Shown here piece by piece: positions 1-6,008 of a stretch of 7,014 bases of DNA. The position numbers and the translations under genes are program-made. Source of the DNA: Legionella genomosp. 1. GTDB lineage: Bacteria > Pseudomonadota > Gammaproteobacteria > Legionellales > Legionellaceae. Below the pieces are notes generated by a model that ran no database searches, had not been told where the DNA came from, and saw only the letters and a program-made list of their open reading frames with translations. Location: assembly GCA_945889365.1 (NCBI GenBank), contig CAMDBQ010000074.1, forward strand, positions 1 through 7,014, in the 5' to 3' direction. How positions within the stretch are numbered: position 1 is the first letter of the stretch; each line of letters opens with the position of its first letter.

Positions 1-843
1 AATATACATCATGCTGTTTCCACCTGCGAAATCAGTAAAGAAATGCATATCAAGCATGCGATCTAAAGATAAAAGAGCAAGCGTTACAGTTAAAACAGGA
101 AAGGCAAGTGCTACAAGAATCATGGCGCACAAAGCAGTCCAAACAAAAACGGGCATTTTCATTAACGTCATGCCTTTACAACGCATTTTCAAAATGGTTG
201 CAATAAAATTAATTCCCGCAAGCAAGGTCCCAACGCCTGCGATTTGTAAGGACCAAATATAGTAATCAACACCCACGTCAGGACTATAATACAACTCAGA
301 TAAGGGAGGATAAGCAAGCCAACCCGTAGATGCAAATTGCCCTACCACCAGGGAAATATTGCACAACATCGCCCCGATAAAAGTTAGCCAAAAACTAAGT
401 GAATTTAAATAGGGATAAGCCACATCCCGTGCACCAATTTGTAAAGGGACTATCATATTGAGTAAGGCGAAAACAAGCGGCATAGCAACAAAGAAAATCA
501 TAATAACGCCGTGAGCAGTAAAAATCTGATCGTAATGATCTGGGGGCAAAAACCCCACGGCATCCCCCGCGGCAACTGCTTGTTGGGCCCGCATTAGGAG
601 CGCATCTGAAAAACCGCGTAGCAGCATCACAAAGGCTAAGATTAAATACATAATCCCAATTTTTTTATGATCAACCGAGGTCACCCATTCGTTCCAGATA
701 TAGGACCATTTTTTAAGTACCGTCAGTAAGGTCAGGACTCCTACAAATCCTAGTGCCATAAATACCCCTGCCCCCATAGCAAAGGGATTATGAAAAGGTA
801 TGGCGTCAAGGGTCAATTTACCGAGTATTAAGTTTTGAAACAT
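1..843 (-). CDS. cyoB: Cytochrome bo3 ubiquinol oxidase subunit I, N-terminal part (runs off window)
   Basis: This is the large catalytic subunit of the heme-copper quinol oxidase, an inner-membrane protein that oxidises ubiquinol, reduces oxygen to water and pumps protons. Only the first 281 codons are inside the window; the E. coli protein has about 663 residues. The frame is open throughout. Visible residues match E. coli CyoB with an offset of +5. R76, D80, H103 and Q106 correspond to the ubiquinone-site residues R71, D75, H98 and Q101, and H111 in TAHGVIMIFF corresponds to the low-spin heme ligand H106. The GARDVAYPYLNSLSFW segment is the D-channel/helix III region. The reading ends in GGNSMMYI, just before the CuB-ligand helix, so the binuclear centre is not visible. 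The ATG at 841-843 follows the cyoA stop by 2 bp, with AAGGAA inside the cyoA 3' end as ribosome site, so the two genes are translationally coupled. Confidence 0.96.
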   Translation of the reverse strand, partial: MFQNLILGKLTLDAIPFHNPFAMGAGVFMALGFVGVLTLLTVLKKWSYIWNEWVTSVDHKKIGIMYLILAFVMLLRGFSDALLMRAQQAVAAGDAVGFLPPDHYDQIFTAHGVIMIFFVAMPLVFALLNMIVPLQIGARDVAYPYLNSLSFWLTFIGAMLCNISLVVGQFASTGWLAYPPLSELYYSPDVGVDYYIWSLQIAGVGTLLAGINFIATILKMRCKGMTLMKMPVFVWTALCAMILVALAFPVLTVTLALLSLDRMLDMHFFTDFAGGNSMMYI

Positions 844-845
844 AA

Positions 846-1793
846 CTATTCCTTATGGAATTTAATGGTATTTTCACGTGGGTGGGCCGGGCCTATACTG
901 GTCATATAAGTCATTATTACTTTATTAAATAGGTCATTTTGCACGCCCGAGAATAGACTTGGTTTATCAGCGGTTGAGGGGTATAACAACTGATTGTAAG
1001 CAGCGTCTGTTAACCCGTTAGGCGATTTTTTTACTTTTGTAAACCATTGTTGTAGCGCCTGAGGCTCAACGACATGCACTTCAAAATGCATGTCTGAAAA
1101 TCCATCTCCATTGTATTGCGTGTTTAAACCATCATAAACGCCGGGTTCATTTGCTAAAAGATGCAGGCGGGTCCGCATGCCAGCCATGGCATAAATTTGG
1201 CTGCCTAACTGGGGAATAAAGAAGGCGCTCATTGGAACGTTATCGGTTGTTATCCAATACTCAACTTGCTGACCTACTGGAATTTTAAGGTAGTTGACCG
1301 TCGCAATATTTTGTTCTGGGTAAATAAATAGCCATTTCCAGGGCAGCGCGATCACTTGAATTAACATGGGTTTTTGATCCTGCGATCCAATTCGTCGATA
1401 GGGATCTAATTCATGAGTTTTTTTCCAGGTCATAGTGCCTAAGACCAATATAATCGCGCAGGGAATGCCCCACCATAATATTTCCAAATAAAAGCTATGA
1501 CCCCAGTTCGGCTTATAGTCCCTGGTACGGTGTGATTCCTGATAGTGATAAACAAAGGTAATGCTCATGATTATGACAGGTAAAACCACAATCAACATTA
1601 AAGCCAAAGTATCAAAAAACAATTTGCGCTGTTCGTAGGCAATGATTCCCTTGGGATTAAGCATGCCAATGAAGTGCTCTTTACAGCCACTTAAAGAAAG
1701 CAGTATCAGAGAGCCTGAAATGATTAAAATGATTTTGAGAAGCCAGTGAAAGATATGCTTATTAATTAAAGCAGTTCGGGTATCTGCGGCCAT
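846..1793 (-). CDS. cyoA: Cytochrome bo3 ubiquinol oxidase subunit II (lipoprotein)
   Basis: Subunit II of the quinol oxidase. It is anchored in the inner membrane with a periplasmic cupredoxin-like domain. With the ATG at 1793 the protein has 315 residues, the same length as E. coli CyoA. The signal peptide ends in a lipobox, LSGC with C37 as the lipidated cysteine. Two membrane segments follow at about residues 60-82 and 102-122. The periplasmic domain carries strongly CyoA-like stretches (WKWLFIYPEQNIATVNYL; FFIPQLGSQIYAMAGM; LLANEPGVYDG). The CuA Cys/His ligands are absent (TQYNGDGFSDMHF in that region), so it is a quinol rather than cytochrome c oxidase. The frame stays open upstream to an ATG at 1880. 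I chose 1793 because AGGAG lies 6 bp upstream and because the candidate promoter lies inside the longer version. It is the first gene of the visible operon, followed by cyoB. Confidence 0.95.
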   Translation of the reverse strand: MAADTRTALINKHIFHWLLKIILIISGSLILLSLSGCKEHFIGMLNPKGIIAYEQRKLFFDTLALMLIVVLPVIIMSITFVYHYQESHRTRDYKPNWGHSFYLEILWWGIPCAIILVLGTMTWKKTHELDPYRRIGSQDQKPMLIQVIALPWKWLFIYPEQNIATVNYLKIPVGQQVEYWITTDNVPMSAFFIPQLGSQIYAMAGMRTRLHLLANEPGVYDGLNTQYNGDGFSDMHFEVHVVEPQALQQWFTKVKKSPNGLTDAAYNQLLYPSTADKPSLFSGVQNDLFNKVIMTYMTSIGPAHPRENTIKFHKE

Positions 1794-1833
1794 AAACACT
1801 CCTGGTTGCCATACTTTCTTGTATCCTAGCATT

Positions 1834-1863
1834 ATGATACGATTTGACATAAAATACAAACAA
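1834..1863 (-). promoter_or_regulatory. Candidate sigma-70 promoter for cyoA
   Basis: On the minus strand, TTGTTT (1858-1863) is followed after 18 bp by TATCAT (1834-1839), which matches the -10 consensus at 5 of 6 positions; the -35 matches at only 3 of 6. Transcription would begin near 1827 and give a leader of about 34 nt before the ATG at 1793. This also argues against the upstream ATG at 1880. It is assigned by pattern only. Confidence 0.4.
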
Positions 1864-1871
1864 TGTATCGG
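1844..1871 (+). promoter_or_regulatory. Candidate promoter for the divergent membrane-protein gene
   Basis: A perfect TTGACA (1844-1849) lies on the plus strand 54 bp before the ATG at 1903. The best -10 at normal spacing is only TATCGG (1866-1871, 16-bp spacer, 3 of 6). A weak -10 may mean an activator is needed or that the real promoter is elsewhere. The site overlaps the cyoA promoter candidate on the other strand, so the two genes could share control. The spacer holds the dyad ATACA-N5-TGTAT (1854-1868). Confidence 0.3.
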
Positions 1872-1902
1872 GTTAAACATTTAATTACAAGGGATTGCTA
1901 CT

Positions 1903-2295
1903 ATGACCTATATAATATTCGCTCGCTGGTTTGGTTTGGTGTCAGTAATACTTTCTTTAGGTATTTTATTTAATCTAGAGGATGCTCGCGATATGGCGAA
2001 GCACATGGTGAAATCAGATTCTGGCTACATCATGGGTGGAGTACTTCCCACTATCTTCGGAAGTTTATCTTTAATGTTCGCTGATGGGTTTGAGTTAGGA
2101 TGGACCTTAATCATTACTTTAATTGGAACAAGCATGGTATTGATTGGGGTTTTTAGGGTCATTTTTGTTAAGCAATGGAAAGCGCTTTTATCACAATACA
2201 TACAAGAAATCCCTTTTTTGTTTAGCTTGTTTGGTTTGATGTTCGGTGTAATCCTGCTCTATGTTGGTTTTATTGCAAGTTCATTTACATTCTAG
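1903..2295 (+). CDS. Small four-helix membrane protein of unknown function
   Basis: I do not recognise this 130-residue protein as a named family. It shows four hydrophobic segments, at about residues 4-24, 43-60, 66-89 and 104-126. Between the first two is a charged loop (EDARDMAKHMVKSD), followed by the Gly/Pro-rich segment GYIMGGVLPTIFG, which looks like the family signature. No signal-peptidase site, metal-binding motif or catalytic motif is evident. The ATG has AAGGGA 8 bp upstream (1889-1894). It is the only plus-strand gene in the window. It diverges from cyoA across 109 bp and converges on the SDR gene at 2645. Its TAG stop (2293-2295) sits within a few bases of a palindromic element, so its C-terminus could have been altered by that insertion. 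It is probably a real gene because of its ribosome site, its membrane topology and the fact that no other gene overlaps it. Confidence 0.8.
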   Translation: MTYIIFARWFGLVSVILSLGILFNLEDARDMAKHMVKSDSGYIMGGVLPTIFGSLSLMFADGFELGWTLIITLIGTSMVLIGVFRVIFVKQWKALLSQYIQEIPFLFSLFGLMFGVILLYVGFIASSFTF

Positions 2296-2553
2296 AACGC
2301 GTAGGGTTGCCAAGAGCCCCCCACCGCCTAAGTGCGGCGCCCTTATCATTGCCCCCAAGGTTGTGATGCATGTAGTCCCCGCGAAGGCGGGGATCCATCT
2401 CTGGTGTGGTCTGGTAGTGGTGCCAAGCATGGATCCACGCCTCCGCGGGGCGACAACTCGTGGCTATGGACTCAAGCTGGGCGTGTGTTCCCTGGCTTGT
2501 GGTTAATGATAAGGGCGCCGCGCGTAGGTGGTGGGGAGCTCTTGGCAACACGC
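2296..2553. repeat. MITE-like palindromic element with long inverted arms
   Basis: The left arm 2306-2350 and right arm 2505-2549 are inverted copies of each other, with 41 of 45 positions paired and no gaps. Similarity continues weakly inward to 2359 and 2496. The arms begin GTTGCCAAGAGC and end GCGGCGCCCTTATCATT. The unit is strikingly GC-rich against its AT-rich surroundings. TCTA occurs just outside each end (2291-2294 and 2554-2557) and could be a short target duplication. No transposase is encoded, so this would be a non-autonomous element or a large bidirectional transcription-stopping structure between two convergent genes. Frames open on both strands here are by-products of the palindrome and were not called as genes. 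The exact outer ends are uncertain. Confidence 0.75.
2377..2450. repeat. Nested REP/dRS3-like inverted hairpin pair
   Basis: Inside the larger element, 2377-2398 and 2429-2450 are inverted copies (20 of 22 paired) separated by 30 bp. The left copy is itself a hairpin, CCCCGC-gaag-GCGGGG (2377-2392), followed by ATCCAT; the right copy mirrors it with two substitutions. This matches the widespread proteobacterial repeat type whose core is CCCGCgaagGCGGG next to ATCCA, similar in form to neisserial dRS3 (ATTCCC-N8-GGGAAT). Such repeats commonly produce false peptides such as VPAKAGIH and MDPRLRG, both of which appear here in translation. Confidence 0.7.
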
Positions 2554-2644
2554 TCTAATCGCTTCGGGCTATTATTACTAAATTCAATATACATGCAGCC
2601 TTGAAAATATAGCATGCTGTTTTATTCAAATGATGGGCTCCCTA
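2554..2644. other. AT-rich spacer downstream of the SDR gene
   Basis: This stretch lies between the palindromic element and the SDR stop codon. It contains a short perfect palindrome, AGCATGCT (2612-2619). I see no convincing stem followed by a T-tract that would serve the leftward SDR transcript, nor any coding frame with a ribosome site. Termination of both convergent transcripts may rest on the neighbouring palindromic element. Confidence 0.4.
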
Positions 2645-3343
2645 TTAAATTTTCATTTTAGGACGCACTTTACTTAATCCTCCATCGACAGCTAATACTT
2701 GTCCCGTAATCCAATTATTTTTAGGGTCTAAAAGAAAAACAATGGCCCGAGCAATATCCTCTGGGCTACCAATTCGATCTAAGGCGTGCATTGCTTTCGA
2801 TGCTTTAAAAGCCAAAGCATTTGAAATAAGCTGCGCGGTAAGCGGGGTATCAACCATCCCTGGAGCTACCGCATTAAAGCGCAAATTTAAATTAGCGTAA
2901 GTGGATGCTGCCGATTGCACCAGCCCGATAATTCCTGCCTTCGCCGCTGCAATTGCTTCATGGTTAGAAAGACCAACAAGCGCTGCAGCGGATGAAATCA
3001 GTACCACTGAGCCGCCATTTTTCATATGCATTCCAGCTGCACGAACCGTTGCAAATGATGTTGTTAATGAAGAATCAATAACAGTTTGATATTGTTCTTG
3101 TGAAGTCGTATGCGCGCTTTTTAATAGCAATGAGCCAGCACAATTAACGACCCCATCTATTAAGCCTGCGTCTTTAAATGCCTCATCAACAGCATCAAAA
3201 TCAGTCGCATCCAGAAGCGCATTAGGTTCAATTTTGGTTCTATCTCGAGCAGTAGTGAAGACGGTGTCTCCCTGAGACCTTAAGATATTGACTACCGCTT
3301 GCCCAATAGCGCTACTCGCTGCAATCACTAAATAGTTTGCCAT
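2645..3343 (-). CDS. Short-chain dehydrogenase/reductase lacking the catalytic tyrosine
   Basis: A 232-residue Rossmann-fold protein of the classical SDR type. The dinucleotide-binding turn is AASSAIG (residues 8-14), a variant of TGxxxGxG, and NCAG (67-70) stands for NNAG. Ser118 is at the catalytic Ser position and Lys135 at the catalytic Lys, in NHEAIAAAKAG. The Tyr expected four residues before Lys is Ile131, and the tetrad Asn is replaced by Ser92. The C-terminal part is normal (FNAVAPGMVDTPL; GSPEDIARAIVFLL; ITGQVLAVDGG). Normal Tyr-dependent reduction is therefore doubtful; it may bind NAD(P) without acting as a typical dehydrogenase, or use another chemistry. The ATG has AAGGAAG 8 bp upstream. 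It lies 103 bp after the DUF1295 gene on the same strand, so it may be the last operon gene or have its own promoter. The substrate is unknown. Confidence 0.9.
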   Translation of the reverse strand: MANYLVIAASSAIGQAVVNILRSQGDTVFTTARDRTKIEPNALLDATDFDAVDEAFKDAGLIDGVVNCAGSLLLKSAHTTSQEQYQTVIDSSLTTSFATVRAAGMHMKNGGSVVLISSAAALVGLSNHEAIAAAKAGIIGLVQSAASTYANLNLRFNAVAPGMVDTPLTAQLISNALAFKASKAMHALDRIGSPEDIARAIVFLLDPKNNWITGQVLAVDGGLSKVRPKMKI

Positions 3344-3446
3344 AATCTTTGCTTCCTTTTTTTAATGGTTTTTTCAACCGTGTAAACAATGGACTCTCTA
3401 TTTCTCGGCATTTTTTATTTTCTAATAATGCTTATCCAGAGAGGCT
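3344..3446 (-). promoter_or_regulatory. Intergenic gap that may hold the SDR promoter
   Basis: This 103-bp gap is the only sizeable one among the six leftward genes. On the minus strand it contains TTGTTT (3384-3389) with TTAAAA 18 bp downstream, a weak promoter candidate. CATTGTTTACA (3381-3391) resembles CATTGTTTGTA upstream of cyoA. Only weak A/T-rich stems are seen (GGTT-gaaaa-AACC), and no clear terminator for the upstream operon. Confidence 0.25.
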
Positions 3447-4217
3447 TTAATGACTCTTTTTCTTAAATACGTTTGGAAAAAACATGGGTGTACTCTTTTG
3501 ATAACACAAATAGAGCTCACCTTTTGACTCAATAGAGCCATTTTCTGTAAGTGGAGCGGTAATTCGGGTCATTATTACTAAAAGGGCCACCGGGGAGATC
3601 CATCCCAGCCATCCATGTGGCGCAGGAAATGCGAAGCTGGCAAAAGCACACCACGTCACCCATTCAAAAAAATAATTAGGATGTCTTGAGTAAAACCATA
3701 AACCAACATCACACACTTTCCCTGCATGACGTGTCTTAAACGATTGCAATTGAAAATCGGCGAGGCTTTCTGTGGCAATTGAGAGCAGCGCAATCAATAT
3801 CAAGAGAGAGTCAATAGTCGATATAGGGCTCTCGGGCGATAATTGAGAGACAAAATACCATGGCAGAGACACAATGCCGATCAGCAGGCCTTGAAATTGA
3901 AAGTTCAATAAAAACCCTAATGGTTTGGATATTTTCCATTTTTTACTAAACCGGGCATAGCGTTTATCGAGCAAGTTAGGACGAATTCTGGTGTACCAGA
4001 GATGCCCGCCCAAACGTACTCCCCAAATCAATAAAACTAGACTCAAGATTGTTTTTTTCGTTGAAGCTGGCGAGGTATAAAGATATAACATTCCGATAAT
4101 CGTTAGCCCAGAGGCCCAACCCACATCGACAACCGATGGGTTTTTTGTATGACGATACCATAACCATATCAAGCTCATATGAAAAAATATCACGGCAATA
4201 ACAATAAAAAATATCAC
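3447..4217 (-). CDS. DUF1295 / steroid 5-alpha-reductase-like membrane protein
   Basis: An integral membrane protein of the DUF1295 family, related to the C-terminal domain of steroid 5-alpha-reductases and isoprenylcysteine methyltransferases. With the GTG start at 4217 it has 256 residues. It shows VDVGWASG (about 30-37), WGVRLGGHLW (65-74), GLWFYSRHPNYFFEW (172-186) and APLTENGSIESKGELYLCYQ near the end. The RHPNYFFEW and late Glu-rich motifs are the likely cofactor-binding region. The substrate is probably a membrane lipid or sterol-like molecule, but it is unproven. An in-frame ATG at 4256 would overlap the preceding gene by 20 bp and has no ribosome site. The GTG has AGAGGA 8 bp upstream (4226-4231), so I prefer it. 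Members of this family recur in light or singlet-oxygen responsive clusters with photolyase, which fits the neighbours here. Confidence 0.88.
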   Translation of the reverse strand: MIFFIVIAVIFFHMSLIWLWYRHTKNPSVVDVGWASGLTIIGMLYLYTSPASTKKTILSLVLLIWGVRLGGHLWYTRIRPNLLDKRYARFSKKWKISKPLGFLLNFQFQGLLIGIVSLPWYFVSQLSPESPISTIDSLLILIALLSIATESLADFQLQSFKTRHAGKVCDVGLWFYSRHPNYFFEWVTWCAFASFAFPAPHGWLGWISPVALLVIMTRITAPLTENGSIESKGELYLCYQKSTPMFFPNVFKKKSH

Positions 4218-4236
4218 GTAACAAATCCTCTTCAGT

Positions 4237-4641
4237 CTATATAAAACGGGAAACATAAACAGTTATTGTGGCAGAAACCGCACACAAAAAAGTCCCCCAT
4301 AACCAATCAACAAAAGCCATCATGACGGGCCAGTCTTTAAAAATCGCAACGCAGGTAAAGTCATAAACGCCATAAATCACAAGCCCTAAACTCGCACCAT
4401 AAAACAATGCGGAAAGTAAAGAGCCCTGTGATAACGGAACAACCAAGGTTAATGTTGCAAAAGCAAATAAAGCATAAATAATAACAGTCGCCCACCAAAC
4501 AGGTAAAAGGCCGCCGTTATCCAGGCGCAACCAGTTAGCATAGGATTTAAAATACATGTCTTTGGAGATATAGCCAATCCACGTCATATCTAGAATAAAA
4601 AAGACGAGCATTGATATGATAAAAAGTTTAACATAATTCAT
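4237..4641 (-). CDS. DUF2177 family four-helix membrane protein
   Basis: A 134-residue membrane protein with about four transmembrane segments. It has the DUF2177 pattern: an acidic residue in the first helix (LDMTWIGY, D18 and W21), a central hydrophobic pair, then YGVYDFTCVAIFKDWP (90-105) and VDWLWGT (111-117). Most relatives have Asn where Cys97 stands (YDLTN). Its biochemical function is unknown. The family is often found beside DUF1295, photolyase and SDR genes, which suggests a part in membrane or photo-oxidative stress responses. The ATG has AAGGAG 6 bp upstream. It starts 17 bp after the TspO stop and ends 19 bp before the preferred DUF1295 start. Confidence 0.88.
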   Translation of the reverse strand: MNYVKLFIISMLVFFILDMTWIGYISKDMYFKSYANWLRLDNGGLLPVWWATVIIYALFAFATLTLVVPLSQGSLLSALFYGASLGLVIYGVYDFTCVAIFKDWPVMMAFVDWLWGTFLCAVSATITVYVSRFI

Positions 4642-4658
4642 GATGAGCTCCTTATGGT

Positions 4659-5135
4659 TTACGACGCATTAAGTATCCATATCACAGCATTTAAATATCC
4701 AGCAAAAAGCAGCCAAATAAAATAAGGGATCAGCAAGACGCAACTTAATTTATATGCCTTGCGGGTGATGATAATCGTTATCAACGTTAAGATAATAATC
4801 GCCGTGATGCAAAAAAGGCCCGCGCCAATCCAATGAAAATAAAAGAAAAGTGGCGTCCAAGCCCAGTTCAGTAAAATTTGTAAAACGTAAAATACAAGGG
4901 CTAATTTCGCTTTTGGCTGATGACGATATTGCCAAAGTGCGTAACCTGATACGGCGAGCATACAATATAAAATAAACCACACGATTGGGAAAGTAATATC
5001 TGGTGGCGTAAGGGTCGATTTATGCAATATGGGATACCACGATACAATATCATGTTGAGTAATCCTGCCCAAGCAAAAACCTATGAGCTGGAAAATAACA
5101 ATCCAAAGCAGAGCGCCTCTGACTTTTATTGACAT
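4659..5135 (-). CDS. tspO: TspO/MBR family tryptophan-rich sensory protein
   Basis: A five-helix membrane protein of 158 residues, the usual length for bacterial TspO. Family features are in order: WYPILHKSTLTPPD (33-46), the FPIVWFILY helix (49-57, W53), LNWAWTPLFF (89-98) and PYFIWLLFAGYLN (137-149, with W141 and A145 at the ligand-site positions). TspO proteins bind porphyrins such as protoporphyrin IX; bacterial members have been linked to light- and oxygen-dependent porphyrin breakdown and to stress signalling. The start ATG overlaps the end of the upstream epimerase gene (ATGTCAATAA, 5126-5135) and has GAGGG 6 bp before it, so it is coupled to that gene. Its place between photolyase and lipid-type genes suggests control of photosensitising porphyrins, but this is inference. 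Confidence 0.93.
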   Translation of the reverse strand: MSIKVRGALLWIVIFQLIGFCLGRITQHDIVSWYPILHKSTLTPPDITFPIVWFILYCMLAVSGYALWQYRHQPKAKLALVFYVLQILLNWAWTPLFFYFHWIGAGLFCITAIIILTLITIIITRKAYKLSCVLLIPYFIWLLFAGYLNAVIWILNAS

Positions 5136-6007
5136 AAATAACCCTCGTTATGAAGCAGATGAGCTAATCCTTCTTTATAGGTTGGATAGGTTAGTTGTAT
5201 ATTGAGCTCCCTCTTCAGTTTAGCATTTGAGACACACTTATTATGTGAGTAAAATTCCTTAGCCATGGGTGATAAGGTGGCCATTTCATGAGCGATTCTT
5301 TTCAAGGGTGGTCGTTGTAGTAACGATGCGGCATATTCATCAACGACATGACCTGGTGCGGGCTCATCATCTGCAACATTATAAATCGTAATGCCAACCT
5401 TTGGATTTTGCATTGCCGCAAGAATCGCCAATACAATATCTTCCACATGAACTCTTGAGAAAAATTGGCCGTCCTTTACAACAGTACTGCTTTTGCCGGC
5501 TATCAATCGTGCTAAAACATTTCGTTGCGGCCCATAAATACCAGCCAATCTAAAAATAGTTAGGGGTACTTGATATGCCTCGACAAAAGAAACCCATTCA
5601 TTTTCAGCGGACAGCCTTAATTGACCTTGGCCCCCAATAGCGATTGGTTTGGAAGATTCGTCTACCCAATGTCCTTGATGATCACCATAAACGCTTGTGG
5701 ATGATAAATATCCGATCCATCGAATATTTTTAATGTGTTTTTTTAACGAATTGCCAAAATTGACCAACACCGGGTCACCAAGATCAGGTGTTGGTGGTAT
5801 ACTAATCAAAATATGTGAGGCCGTTGCTAAAGCGTGATCAATGCTTTTTTCTGAAAAATGAATAAGATCACAATCAAATTCGCGGTTATAACCTAATGCA
5901 TTGCTGTCTCTTGTTGTCGTCGTGATTTGGATATTTATTTTTCGTGCTTTTTGCGCCAAAAAATGGGCCGTATAACCAAAACCAAAAATCAATAGATGAG
6001 GCCGCAT
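5126..6007 (-). CDS. Atypical NAD-dependent epimerase/dehydratase-like SDR
   Basis: A 293-residue extended-type Rossmann protein, close in layout to the YeeZ-like atypical SDRs. The N-terminal turn is FGFGYTA (8-14), which keeps GxG but ends in Ala. Next come LSSTSVYGD (101-109), FRLAGIYGP (152-160) and RVHVEDI (185-191), all typical of the epimerase superfamily. The YxxxK catalytic pair is not present: the corresponding segment reads GQLRLSAENEW (128-138). This is usual for this atypical group and leaves the reaction unknown. The frame is open to an ATG at 6088, but that would overlap photolyase by 80 bp. The ATG at 6007 has AAGGA 5 bp upstream and starts 1 bp after the photolyase stop, so it is the better start. 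It is probably co-transcribed with photolyase and tspO. Confidence 0.88.
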   Translation of the reverse strand: MRPHLLIFGFGYTAHFLAQKARKINIQITTTTRDSNALGYNREFDCDLIHFSEKSIDHALATASHILISIPPTPDLGDPVLVNFGNSLKKHIKNIRWIGYLSSTSVYGDHQGHWVDESSKPIAIGGQGQLRLSAENEWVSFVEAYQVPLTIFRLAGIYGPQRNVLARLIAGKSSTVVKDGQFFSRVHVEDIVLAILAAMQNPKVGITIYNVADDEPAPGHVVDEYAASLLQRPPLKRIAHEMATLSPMAKEFYSHNKCVSNAKLKRELNIQLTYPTYKEGLAHLLHNEGYLCQ

Positions 6008-6008
6008 G

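Noticed and set aside
11..262. Plus-strand open frame of 83 codons
   Set aside because: It lies antisense to cyoB, whose reading is strongly supported by conserved heme and quinone residues.
1..1880. A functional heme/porphyrin link between TspO and the neighbouring cyo oxidase
   Set aside because: The cyo genes are in a separate transcription unit over 2.8 kb away with a mobile-type repeat between them, so the nearness is weak evidence.
2377..2450. CRISPR array or tRNA-like structure
   Set aside because: There are only two inverted, not direct, repeat units, with no regular spacers and no cloverleaf pattern.
2261..2604. Three overlapping open frames of 81 to 90 codons on both strands (plus-strand ATGs at 2261 and 2332, minus-strand ATG at 2551)
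   Set aside because: They run across the GC-rich inverted repeats, lack ribosome sites, and contain VPAKAGIH/MDPRLRG strings, which are known false translations of this repeat type.
2600..2644. Rho-independent terminator for the SDR gene
   Set aside because: AGCATGCT is palindromic but too short, and no T-tract follows a stable stem on the minus strand.
2901..3089. Plus-strand open frame of 62 codons
   Set aside because: It is antisense to the well-supported SDR gene, with no ribosome site or recognisable protein features.
3976..4224. Minus-strand frame of 82 codons
   Set aside because: It is an out-of-frame shadow of the DUF1295 gene.
4750..4980. Minus-strand frame of 76 codons
   Set aside because: It is an out-of-frame shadow of tspO.
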